Source of the DNA: Fusobacterium mortiferum ATCC 9817
GTDB taxonomy: Bacteria; Fusobacteriota; Fusobacteriia; Fusobacteriales; Fusobacteriaceae
DNA: 60,463 nucleotides
Reading direction: 5' to 3'
Assembly (NCBI RefSeq): GCF_000158195.2
Contig: NZ_GL987993.1
Coordinates: 213,193-273,655 of the forward strand
The notes under the pieces were generated by a model. The model saw only the letters and a list, made by a program, of their open reading frames with translations, had not been told where the DNA came from and did not search any database. The stretch's first letter is position 1; each line of letters opens with the position of its first letter. This document shows positions 17,988 to 27,315 of the stretch, piece by piece. The translations under genes and the position numbers were made by a program.

Positions 17988-19316
17988 TTATTTTAATTCT
18001 GGCCAATATCCTTTATTTGCTTCAATAAGTCTATCTAATATTTCTTTTGCTTTTTGTGAAGATGATACAGTTTTATTTAAAGTAAATGCCATTAAAGCCT
18101 TTACATAAGAATTTTCCATATATGCATCAACTAAACATTTTTCTGATGCTAATTGTTGTTCTATCATTCCTTTATAAAAAGTAGGTATTTCTAAACCATG
18201 ATATGTTGCTACTGGTCCATCTTTTGTTATATAACATGGAATTTCTACCATTGCATCATCAGGTAAATTTTTAATAGCACCTTTATTTTCAACAATTACT
18301 AAATATTTTTTCTTCATATCATTTGCTAAAGAATTTGCTACATCTACAATAAATAAACCATGAGCCCCTACGTGAAAAGCTTCTTTATCATATTTTCCAG
18401 TTTTTTCATATTCATCTATCACTTTGAAAAGTGTAGCTTCTCTTCCATCCATAACTTCATTTGCTCTTGTATATTCTTTATTTAATTGTTGTAGTATTAA
18501 ATCTCCTAAAAGATAATATTGCATATAAGTATTTGGAATATATTCTTCAAATAAATTCATCATATACTTCATATTTTTATAAGTTTTTTGCCAAGATGCA
18601 TCTTTATGTTGTAAATCATAATTATTTTTAGGAAATAGTCCATTTTCTTTTATAAAATCTTTCATTTCTTGAGTTCTATCTATTCCTTTAACTTTTAAAC
18701 TTGTAAACCATCCAAAGTGATTTAATCCAAAATATTCAGGCTCTATATCTTCATATTCACACTTAAATACATCTGTCATTTTTTGCATCATACCAACAGG
18801 CATATCACAAATATTCAATACTTTAGAGTTTGGTCTAATTCTTCTCATAGCTTCTGCTACAATTGAAGCTGGATTTGAATAATTAATCATCCAACAATTT
18901 GAATTTGAATATTTTTCCATATAATCAACAATTTCAATCATAGGTTCAATTGTTCTTAAAGCATAAGCCATTCCTCCTGGTCCACAAGTCTCTTGTCCAA
19001 TAGTATTTAAACTTAAAGGAATTTTTTCATCCAATTCTCTCATAGGATATTTCCCAACTCTAATTTGAGCAAAAACAAAATCAGCATTTTCAAATGCCTC
19101 TTTAGGCTCAGTATGTTGAGAAAATTTTAATCCTGAATCCATTTCATCAACAACACTTTTAGTTATAATAGAAACTTTTCTTTGTCTCTCTGCATCATTA
19201 TCATATACTCTTAATTCTTTTAATTTAAATTCATTTTTCTTAGTTAGTAAAGCTTTAACAACTCCAGGAGTAAATGTACTTCCTCCTCCAGCTATAACTA
19301 CAATATACTCTTTCAT
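17988..19316 (-). CDS. Family 4 glycoside hydrolase (6-phospho-glucosidase)
   Basis: A 442-residue NAD- and Mn-dependent glycosidase of GH4. The N-terminal NAD fold is [18 protein letters not shown], the metal-binding CDMPVG (Cys near 171) and GLNHFGWF (His near 200) are all present. It is closely related to the second GH4 enzyme at 22865. The adjacent glucoside EIIC and EIIB genes say it cleaves a 6-phosphorylated disaccharide. Alpha rather than beta linkage is likely from its similarity to MalH, but not certain. It starts just downstream of EIIB. Confidence 0.92.
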   Translation of the reverse strand: MKEYIVVIAGGGSTFTPGVVKALLTKKNEFKLKELRVYDNDAERQRKVSIITKSVVDEMDSGLKFSQHTEPKEAFENADFVFAQIRVGKYPMRELDEKIPLSLNTIGQETCGPGGMAYALRTIEPMIEIVDYMEKYSNSNCWMINYSNPASIVAEAMRRIRPNSKVLNICDMPVGMMQKMTDVFKCEYEDIEPEYFGLNHFGWFTSLKVKGIDRTQEMKDFIKENGLFPKNNYDLQHKDASWQKTYKNMKYMMNLFEEYIPNTYMQYYLLGDLILQQLNKEYTRANEVMDGREATLFKVIDEYEKTGKYDKEAFHVGAHGLFIVDVANSLANDMKKKYLVIVENKGAIKNLPDDAMVEIPCYITKDGPVATYHGLEIPTFYKGMIEQQLASEKCLVDAYMENSYVKALMAFTLNKTVSSSQKAKEILDRLIEANKGYWPELK

Positions 19317-19331
19317 AAATTTCCTCCTTAA

Positions 19332-19568
19332 TTACTCTTCTGAATTATCTAAATTTAATTTTTTATTTACTGCTATTTTTATTTTTGGAACTGAAAGTCC
19401 ATAAATTATTTGTACTCCATCTTTAGTTTTTACTATCCCAGAACATTCAGTTTGATTAAGTATTTCTTCATTTATTTTTGTTGTATCTACTAATTGAACT
19501 CTCAATCTCGAAAAACAATTTGTTACAACTTTTATATTCTCTTTATTTCCTAATCCTTGAATTATCAA
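19332..19568 (-). CDS. PTS EIIB component, glucose/glucoside family
   Basis: A 78-residue phosphotransfer domain with the phosphocysteine in VTNCFSRLRV (Cys18) and the typical GLSVPKI ending. In the neighbouring MalB protein this domain is fused to EIIC; here it is a separate gene overlapping the EIIC gene by four bases. No EIIA is present, so a general EIIA(Glc) elsewhere would have to serve it. Because the EIIC gene upstream is frameshifted, this EIIB may lack its membrane partner. Confidence 0.9.
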   Translation of the reverse strand: MIIQGLGNKENIKVVTNCFSRLRVQLVDTTKINEEILNQTECSGIVKTKDGVQIIYGLSVPKIKIAVNKKLNLDNSEE

Positions 19569-20931
19569 TTCAACTTTTTTTCTAAATCTATATCTTTCCC
19601 TTTTTCATGAGCTTCATTATACTCACCTTTTGTATAAAGTTTTGTTGCATTTCCTCTTCCAGGAGTTTTTAAATTTAATTTTGTAATTAAAAATCTAAAA
19701 ATATAGTAATAAATAACAATTTGAACTATTCCTACAATAATAAATTTAATAGTATCTCCCTTAGCCCCTACAGGTAACATCATTGCTAAAAATTCTATTC
19801 CTCCTGAAACTGCTATTACTCTTATATCTAATATAGCAACTATTGCCATTCCTATTCCAGCTAAAATAGCATGGACTACAAATAATATAGGAGCAGTGAA
19901 TAAAAATGAGAACTCTAATGGTTCTGTTACTCCTGCTGTTACAGCAGCTCCTACTGCTGGTATTAGTAAAGCTTTTACTTTTGTTTTATTTTCTTCATCA
20001 GCACATTTATATATTGCATAAGCAGCTCCAACTAACTCAAACATTTTACTCATAGCTTTTGTTAAATATACAGCTCCTGGTCCTAATCTATCTACATTAC
20101 TAGAAGCTAATTCCGCCATTGCTATATTTCTAACTCCTTCTAAATAAACTCCATCAACAACGCCACTACCACTAACTGAAGATAATTCAACAGGAACCCA
20201 TAACAAATGATGTAAACCAGTTGGTATTAAAATTCTTTCTAAAAACCCATATAAACCTACTCCAAAAGACCCTGTAGATACAATTAAATTAGTCATTTTT
20301 GAGATTCCTGTTTGAATTAAAGGCCAGCTATATGTTAAAATTATTGATAAAATTATTACAATTGGAATTCCTATTAATAAAGCTAAATTTGCTCCTCCAT
20401 ATAATCTCATAGCTCCATTAAATTCTATACCAAAATATTTATTATGAATAATTGCTGTCAATACTCCTAAAATAATTCCTAAGAATACACCCATATCTAA
20501 TATTTGAACTCCTAAAATATTCCCTTGTCCTGTTCCACTTAAATTTCCATCAATTAACAAGCTATTTAATTTCATAAAAGAGTTCATTGAATAAATAAAT
20601 ATAAAAAATAAAACTATTGCATTCAAAGCAGCATTTCCTTTTTTACTTTTTGCCATTCCTGCTGCTATTCCTACACAAAATACTGGCGATAAATTTATAA
20701 AGATGCTTAAAACAGAATTTTTCAATATAGTTCCAAACTCAAAAATTTTTTCTATATTTGCTAAAGGAATAGCTTTATTTGTCAGTAAAACACCAAAAGC
20801 TAGTAAAATTCCTACAATCGGTAATATAAATACTGGAATTAATATTCCTTTAGAAAATTCTTCTCCAAATCTCGTTCTTCTCCAAATCTCGATAGTTTTG
20901 TTCTAATTAATTTACTTTCGTTGTTTTTCAT
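19565..20931 (-). pseudogene. PTS EIIC, glucoside family, frameshifted by a 17-bp tandem duplication
   Basis: The gene should start at the ATG at 20931-20929 after a GGGGGA site and encode an EIIC of about 450 residues. The first 18 codons read as expected, ending KLSRFGEE. An exact second copy of 17 bases (units at 20858-20874 and 20875-20891) then shifts the frame into a stop nine codons later. Removing one unit restores a continuous frame reading RFGEEFSKGILIPVFILP. The remaining open frame (from a TTG near 20725) has all later membrane segments and the GLHHLLW and TEPLEF motifs. Loss of one copy by slippage would restore the transporter, so this may be an off-switch or a recent mutation. 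Confidence 0.88.
20858..20891. repeat. 17-bp perfect tandem duplication inside the EIIC gene
   Basis: The unit TTCTTCTCCAAATCTCG occurs twice back to back. Seventeen is not a multiple of three, so it breaks the frame. The identical copies point to a recent or unstable event. Confidence 0.95.
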
Positions 20932-20957
20932 TTAATCCCCCTTATATTTTTAAATTG

Positions 20958-20965
20958 GTATATAC
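20958..20965. promoter_or_regulatory. Candidate GntR operator
   Basis: GTATATAC, a perfect palindrome in the context TTGGTATATACTGA, lies between the EIIC gene and the divergent GntR regulator. It resembles the GGTATATACC-type sites of HutC-like GntR repressors. Confidence 0.4.
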
Positions 20966-21078
20966 TGATTTTTTAACTAATTTAAGAATACTCCTTTTTT
21001 TTATTTGTCAATATATTTTTATTGATTTTTTTTTTTTTATTTTTATAATGAAAATATAATAAAATCTAGGAGTAAAAA

Positions 21079-21777
21079 ATGAAAAAACCTATTTATTTAA
21101 CAATTGCTAATGATATTGAAAAAAAAATATTTAATAATGATTATCCTAAAAATGAAAGATTACCTTCTGAAAGAAATCTAGCAGAAGAATATGGTGTTAC
21201 CAGAATGACAATAAGAAACTCAATTGAATACTTAGTTTCAAAGGGATTATTAGAAAAAAGATTAGGAAGTGGAAATTATGTAAAAAGAACTTCTTTGAAT
21301 TTAAATTTAAATGAACAGCTTAGTTTTAGTGAAAAAAGTCACTTTTCTGATAAAACTTCAAGAACAGAGGTTATTGAGTTTGAAAAAATTTATAATTCAA
21401 AAATTAGTAAAATCTTTAACCTAGATAAAGATAAAGAATTTTTTAAAATAAAAAGATTACGTTACTTAGATGAAGAAGTTGTAAATATAGAAATAACATA
21501 TCTTCTTTGTGAAATGTTTCCTGATATTTCTATAGAAATCATGGAAAAATCTAAGTATGATTATGTTGAAAATTTCATTACAATAAAAGAAAGTTTTAAT
21601 AAAATCATCCCAATTATTCCAGATATGGATACTCAAAAAATATTTCATATTGATTCTAATACTCCAATATTTTATAAAACATCTTTAGGTCTTACTACTA
21701 AAAATATTATATTTGAATACAGTGAACTTTATTTTAATCCTAAAATATATGAATTTTCATTCATTAGTAAAAGATAA
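21079..21777 (+). CDS. GntR/HutC-family transcriptional regulator
   Basis: A 232-residue repressor with an N-terminal winged helix (about residues 5-70). Its recognition part is LPSERNLAEEYGVTRMTIRNSIEYL, here shown by the core EEYGVTRMTIRN. A C-terminal UTRA effector domain (about 90-230) binds small ligands, usually sugar phosphates. It is divergent from the EIIC-EIIB-GH4 operon, its probable target. AGGAG lies before the ATG. The RpiR regulator follows 51 bases later on the same strand. Confidence 0.9.
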   Translation: MKKPIYLTIANDIEKKIFNNDYPKNERLPSERNLAEEYGVTRMTIRNSIEYLVSKGLLEKRLGSGNYVKRTSLNLNLNEQLSFSEKSHFSDKTSRTEVIEFEKIYNSKISKIFNLDKDKEFFKIKRLRYLDEEVVNIEITYLLCEMFPDISIEIMEKSKYDYVENFITIKESFNKIIPIIPDMDTQKIFHIDSNTPIFYKTSLGLTTKNIIFEYSELYFNPKIYEFSFISKR

Positions 21778-21828
21778 AATAATTATTTTTTATATTTAAA
21801 AAATATAAAATTTACAGGAGAATATACT

Positions 21829-22554
21829 ATGGAATTTGGAATAAATATTGATATTTATAAGTTAGGTGAAAAATATCATCTTACTGAATCAGAAGAGTTA
21901 GCTCTTAAATATATTGTTAATAATTTTGAAAAATCTCTAGAGATTGGAGTAAGAGGAGTGGCTAAAAATTGTTTTGCTTCAACTTCTGTTGTTATGAATC
22001 TTGCAAAAAAATTAGGCTATAAAGGTTTTGTTGACATGGTATATCGTTTAGAATTTAGTATAAAGAATTCTCTTTCTAATTCTAACTCATTAAATAATTA
22101 TTGTACTAACTTAGATGATGAAAAACTAAAATATTTTAAAAATTTAATAAGTAATACAACTAGACCAATTTTTATTCATGGAACAGGTTTTTCAGGAGCT
22201 GTAACAAAATATATGGCAGACAAACTTATGGTACTTGGGTATTATAGTTCTAGATCAGAATATATGGAAACTATGGAACCTAAATACCATCAAAAAGCTA
22301 TATTATTAGTTGTCTCTAAATCTGGAGAAACTTCTCAAATTATCATGTTATGTGAAAAAGCTAATTTGAGAAATGTTCCAATTGTCTTATTTACAGGTAC
22401 ATCTAATTCTACACTTGAAAACTTAGCTGACCTTACTTTTATAATTAAAGATTCTAATCCCATTGATGATAGAAATCTTAAGGAAAATGATTTTTTTGGA
22501 AATACAATTCTTTTTTTTGAATATCTTTTATCAGTAACTAAAAATAATAATTAA
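21829..22554 (+). CDS. RpiR/MurR-family regulator with SIS domain
   Basis: A 241-residue regulator. Residues 1 to about 77 form the RpiR helix-turn-helix (GVAKNCFASTSVVMNLAKKL holds the recognition helix). Residues about 105-235 form the sugar-isomerase (SIS) domain with SKSGETSQI for phosphosugar binding. It follows GntR and precedes, on the opposite strand, the SemiSWEET and malH-malB genes. It probably senses a sugar phosphate made by one of the two PTS systems. Confidence 0.9.
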   Translation: MEFGINIDIYKLGEKYHLTESEELALKYIVNNFEKSLEIGVRGVAKNCFASTSVVMNLAKKLGYKGFVDMVYRLEFSIKNSLSNSNSLNNYCTNLDDEKLKYFKNLISNTTRPIFIHGTGFSGAVTKYMADKLMVLGYYSSRSEYMETMEPKYHQKAILLVVSKSGETSQIIMLCEKANLRNVPIVLFTGTSNSTLENLADLTFIIKDSNPIDDRNLKENDFFGNTILFFEYLLSVTKNNN

Positions 22555-22808
22555 ATTTTTTTCTCTTTTACTTTGTAATAAAGTATTATTAAGGCTAACA
22601 TTTCTGTAATACTATTAGCTAATACTATTGGCATATTATTAGTACTTAATCCATAAAATATCCAAAGAGCTGTTCCTATGACAAAAATACTATACATTTT
22701 TAAAGAAATACTTTTAGTATCTTTCGTTTTTATAACCATTAAAACTTGTGGTAAGAAAGAACTTGTTGTTAAACATGCTGCTATTAATCCAATTATTTCT
22801 ATTTTCAT
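22551..22808 (-). CDS. SemiSWEET-type sugar transporter
   Basis: An 85-residue protein with three membrane spans and the PQ-loop motif in TTSSFLPQV (about 14-22), the layout of bacterial SemiSWEETs, which dimerise to pass sugars down a gradient. It lies downstream of malH beyond a terminator and overlaps the end of the convergent RpiR gene by four bases. The sugar setting suggests export or uptake of free glucose or a disaccharide beside the PTS route. Confidence 0.88.
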   Translation of the reverse strand: MKIEIIGLIAACLTTSSFLPQVLMVIKTKDTKSISLKMYSIFVIGTALWIFYGLSTNNMPIVLANSITEMLALIILYYKVKEKKI

Positions 22809-22829
22809 TCTGTTCTCCTATATTTTATT

Positions 22830-22856
22830 AAAAAGGGGGCTTTAAAGCCCCTTTTT
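22830..22856 (-). terminator. Terminator after malH
   Basis: GGGGCTTTAAAGCCCC with flanking A- and T-runs, between malH and the SemiSWEET gene on the minus strand. Confidence 0.85.
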
Positions 22857-22864
22857 AATAATTT

Positions 22865-24193
<1,329 letters not shown>

Positions 24194-24249
24194 TTATTCC
24201 TCCTAATATTAATTTAAATATAGTTATATTAATTTTATATTTATTATAC

Positions 24250-25833
24250 TTAATTTTGTTCCATTAAATTTTCAAAACTCTCTCTAACTTGTGGTACTGA
24301 AAGTCCTACTATAACTTGAAAAGCTTTTCCATTTCTTACAACTCCATGTGCTCCTGCTGCTTTAAATTGAATATCTGGTCCAACTTTTTTTTCATCTTTA
24401 ACACTTATTCTAAGTCTTGTAGCACAATTGTTTACTTGTTCTATATTATCTTTACCACCAAAAGCTTCTAAAAATGCTTTAGCTTTTCCTGAATATAGAT
24501 CTGAACTATTTGTCTCTTTCCCTTCTCCATTTTTAGCTTTCCAATCTGCCTTAGTATATAGCTTAGTTTCCTCTTCTTCATCTTCTCTTCCAGATGTTTT
24601 TACATTATATTTTTCAATTAAAAATTTAAATACCAAATAATATATTCCTATAAAAACTACTCCAATTGCTAATTGTGTAAACATTACTCCTGAGTGATTT
24701 TTCATGAGAGGTAACCAGTTAAGTGCTGCTATTTCTATAATTCCCGAACCCATATTTCCAACTACCCCAAAAGCATACATTACAGCTGCCATAGTTGCCG
24801 CTAGTACTGCATGAACTACAAATAAAAATGGTGCTATAAATAAGAATGTAAATTCTAATGGTTCTGTTATTCCTACAAGTGCTGCTGTTAATGCTGCTGG
24901 AATTAATAACCCTGATACAATTTTTTTCTTTTCTGGACGAGCTGTTTTATACATAGCTAGTGCTATTCCAATACATCCAAAAATTTTACTATTACCATGT
25001 AAAGCAAATCCTCCTTGTGGAAATAACTCTTTTAATGGTTGAGTTGAGTTTGCAAAATTTAACAAATTTTCTGCCCAAGCTACTTGAATACCTGTATCAA
25101 CTACTGCTGGTCCAAATATAAAAGGTCCATAAATAAAATGGTGTAAACCTGTTGGAATTAATATTCTTTCTAAAAAAGTATATAACCAAACTCCAAATGT
25201 TCCAGATGTAACCATTAAAGCTTGTAATGATGAAATTCCCATTTGAATTTTTGGCCAAACAAGACATGTTATGTAAGCACAAGGTATCATTACTACAAAA
25301 GCTATCGCACTTACTAATGTTGTTCCTTGGAAAGTTCCTAGAAAATCTGGTAATTTTGTATCAAAAAACTTATTATGAATATATATTGTTATTCCTGAAA
25401 TTACTATTGCTCCTACAATACTTGTGTCTAATGTTTTTATTCCTGCAATTGTAGTAAGTCCACTAACTCCTCCTACATTTTGTGTAAAATCAACCCCAAA
25501 ACTTGGTCCCCAAAATGTTAAAATTGCACTGATAAAATAGTTGTAAGTTAAATATGTTGCTAAAACTGCTAAACAAGCTCTAGGATGTGCTTTTTTAGCA
25601 AGTCCTATTGGTAACCCTATAGCAAATATTAAAGGTAATTGTCTAAATACAGTCCATCCTCCCTCTTCAATAACTGTAATCATTTTATAAAAAGTCCCAT
25701 TTGTATTAGCAAGTTCTCCTACAAAATCTGGATTTTTTAAAATGATTGTTAAAGCTACTACTAACCCCGCAAAAGGAAATAGCAATACTGGTGCAAATAA
25801 TGCTCCTCCTAATCTTTGAAAATGTTTTAACAT
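24250..25833 (-). CDS. malB: Alpha-glucoside-specific PTS EIICB
   Basis: A 527-residue transporter. Residues 1 to about 430 form the EIIC membrane domain (start MLKHFQRLGGALFAPVLLFP; GLHHFIYGP and TEPLEFTF motifs). After the TSGRED linker, the EIIB domain (about 445-527) has phosphocysteine motif NNCATRLRI. A longer frame starts at 25848, but the GGAGGT it contains is correctly spaced for the ATG at 25833, so the shorter form is real. It imports and phosphorylates maltose-type disaccharides for MalH. No EIIA domain is present. Confidence 0.93.
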   Translation of the reverse strand: MLKHFQRLGGALFAPVLLFPFAGLVVALTIILKNPDFVGELANTNGTFYKMITVIEEGGWTVFRQLPLIFAIGLPIGLAKKAHPRACLAVLATYLTYNYFISAILTFWGPSFGVDFTQNVGGVSGLTTIAGIKTLDTSIVGAIVISGITIYIHNKFFDTKLPDFLGTFQGTTLVSAIAFVVMIPCAYITCLVWPKIQMGISSLQALMVTSGTFGVWLYTFLERILIPTGLHHFIYGPFIFGPAVVDTGIQVAWAENLLNFANSTQPLKELFPQGGFALHGNSKIFGCIGIALAMYKTARPEKKKIVSGLLIPAALTAALVGITEPLEFTFLFIAPFLFVVHAVLAATMAAVMYAFGVVGNMGSGIIEIAALNWLPLMKNHSGVMFTQLAIGVVFIGIYYLVFKFLIEKYNVKTSGREDEEEETKLYTKADWKAKNGEGKETNSSDLYSGKAKAFLEAFGGKDNIEQVNNCATRLRISVKDEKKVGPDIQFKAAGAHGVVRNGKAFQVIVGLSVPQVRESFENLMEQN

Positions 25834-25859
25834 ATTCCCAACCTCCATCTTTTAACTTT

Positions 25860-25894
25860 AATGTGATTATACATTATTTTTAATCCTATTTCAA
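25860..25894 (-). promoter_or_regulatory. malB-malH promoter with inverted repeat
   Basis: TTGAAA (25894-25889) and TATAAT (25871-25866) are 17 bases apart on the minus strand. The inverted repeat AATGTGATTATACATT (25860-25875) covers the -10 box and could bind the RpiR or GntR regulator. A second perfect palindrome, TAACATGTTA, lies upstream at 25931-25940. Confidence 0.65.
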
Positions 25895-25990
25895 TACTTT
25901 AAAGATTAAAAAAACACATTATAATTTAGGTAACATGTTATGTTTTTATGAGAAAAGAAAAAATTATTGATAAAAATTTCTCTTTTATCT

Positions 25991-26311
25991 TTAATTTTCC
26001 TGTCCCCATTTATGCATAAGATTTAAAATCTCCATTAATCCCATTCCTTTTTCTGTTATTGAATACTCTACTTTAGGTGGTACTTGAGGATATTCTTTTC
26101 TAATAATTAAATTATCATCTGCCAATTCTTTTAGTTGTTGAGCTAACATCTTATGAGTAATCCCATCTAATTTTCTTTTTAATTCTCCATATCTATGTAT
26201 CCCCTCTGTTCCTAGATGCCAAAGAATTATTGGCTTCCATTTTCCACCCATAAAAGATAATGTATATTCTATTGAACACTTATATTTATTTTTTCTTTCT
26301 AAATCAATCAT
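25991..26311 (-). CDS. HxlR-family (YodB/HypR-like) redox regulator
   Basis: A 106-residue winged-helix regulator of the HxlR family: FMGGKWKPIILWHL near residues 20-33, GITHKMLAQQLKELADDNLI for recognition, and PPKVEYSITEKG in the wing. Cys12 in YKCSIEYT is at the position of the sensing cysteine of YodB and HypR, which react with quinones, diamide or aldehydes. It is divergent from a glyoxalase-fold gene and a broken nitroreductase, typical YodB-type target genes. It probably represses them and itself through the repeat at 26327-26355. Confidence 0.87.
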   Translation of the reverse strand: MIDLERKNKYKCSIEYTLSFMGGKWKPIILWHLGTEGIHRYGELKRKLDGITHKMLAQQLKELADDNLIIRKEYPQVPPKVEYSITEKGMGLMEILNLMHKWGQEN

Positions 26312-26326
26312 AACAACTCCTTACTT

Positions 26327-26355
26327 ACTTTTTAGATAGTATATTACTAAAAAGT
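26327..26355. promoter_or_regulatory. Candidate HxlR operator
   Basis: A perfect nine-base inverted repeat, ACTTTTTAG (26327-26335) and CTAAAAAGT (26347-26355), with a further TAGTATATTACTA symmetry inside. It lies between the HxlR gene and the divergent VOC gene and has the size and AT character of YodB-type operators. Confidence 0.6.
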
Positions 26356-26430
26356 GCATACTTAACTTTTTTATAGAAATATTATATGCTATATTCATGC
26401 ACTGTACTACTTATTTTTTAGGAGGTAAAT

Positions 26431-26922
26431 ATGTATCCAAGAAATTTTTCACATATTGGAATATCTGTTCCTGATATTCAAAAAGCAGTTGATTTTTATA
26501 AAAATATTATGAACTGGTATGTTATTATGAAGCCTACTTTAGTTAAAGAAGAAAAAGATACAGCAATAGAAATAATGTGTATAGACGTATTTGGTGAAGG
26601 TTGGGGAGAGTTTAAAATAGCCCATCTTTCAACTGGTGATGGAATAGGAATTGAAATATTTGAGTTTCCTCAAAATAATAAATCTAAACATGAGTTTAAT
26701 CCATATCCTACTGGTGTTTTCCATTTTTCAGTAAAAGACCCTAATATTGAGGAATTAACTAAAAAGATTGTAGAAGCTGGTGGAAAGCAAAGAATGCCTA
26801 TCAGAGAATATTATCCTGGTAAAAAACCTTATAAAATGGTTTATTGTGAAGACCCTTTTGGAAATATTATAGAAATATATACTCATTCCTATGAGTTACA
26901 CTATGGAAGTGGAAGTTATTAG
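26431..26922 (+). CDS. VOC-superfamily (glyoxalase-like) protein
   Basis: A 163-residue vicinal-oxygen-chelate protein with paired beta-alpha-beta-beta-beta modules: FSHIGISVPDIQKAVDFYKN at the start, GVFHFSVKDPNIEEL in the middle and CEDPFGNIIEIYTHSYE at the end. His8, His about 92 and a late Glu are plausible metal ligands. Such proteins act as lactoylglutathione-lyase-like, dioxygenase or resistance enzymes; the reaction here is not shown. AGGAGG precedes the ATG. Under the divergent HxlR regulator it is likely part of an aldehyde or quinone response. Confidence 0.85.
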   Translation: MYPRNFSHIGISVPDIQKAVDFYKNIMNWYVIMKPTLVKEEKDTAIEIMCIDVFGEGWGEFKIAHLSTGDGIGIEIFEFPQNNKSKHEFNPYPTGVFHFSVKDPNIEELTKKIVEAGGKQRMPIREYYPGKKPYKMVYCEDPFGNIIEIYTHSYELHYGSGSY

Positions 26923-26924
26923 GA

Positions 26925-27289
26925 GATAATATTCTAGAAATTATATTCAAAAGAAAAAGTATCCGAAATTATTTAAATAAAAAAGTTGAAAATGAAAAAA
27001 TAGAAAAAATATTAAGAGCTGCTATGCAGGCTTCAACAGCTGGTAATCAACAAGAATGGGAATTTATTGTAATTGATGATAAAGAAATTCCTCACTCTTT
27101 AGCTAATATAAGCCCTTATTCTAGTTTTTTAAAAAATGCTTCGTTTTAGGAAATAAAGATAGAATGATTTATCCTGAAAATTTAATTCCTTTTTCAATTA
27201 TAGGAATAGGTTATTCAGCAAAAGAAATAAATAGTATTAATAATAGATTTAGATTTGATTCAACTAAAGTTCATTTTAACAAATTATAA
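26925..27289 (+). pseudogene. Nitroreductase-family remnant
   Basis: Translation after an AGGAGA site gives a typical nitroreductase N-terminus (IFKRKSIRNYL, then AAMQASTAGNQQEWEFIVI), but no start codon is present. The frame stops after NASF at about 27149. In another frame the family's C-terminal piece follows (YPENLIPFSIIGIGY, RFDSTKVHFNKL, then TAA at 27287-27289). About 60 middle residues carrying the FMN-binding centre are missing. The gene is dead by internal deletion, loss of frame and loss of its start. It once formed an operon with the VOC gene. Confidence 0.85.
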
Positions 27290-27311
27290 AAGGGAACTTA
27301 ATGTTCCCTTT
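27289..27311. terminator. Bidirectional terminator
   Basis: AAAGGGAAC pairs with GTTCCCTTT around a five-base loop. It starts at the last base of the nitroreductase remnant's stop codon and faces the end of the convergent NCS2 permease gene. Confidence 0.85.
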
Positions 27312-27315
27312 ATTT

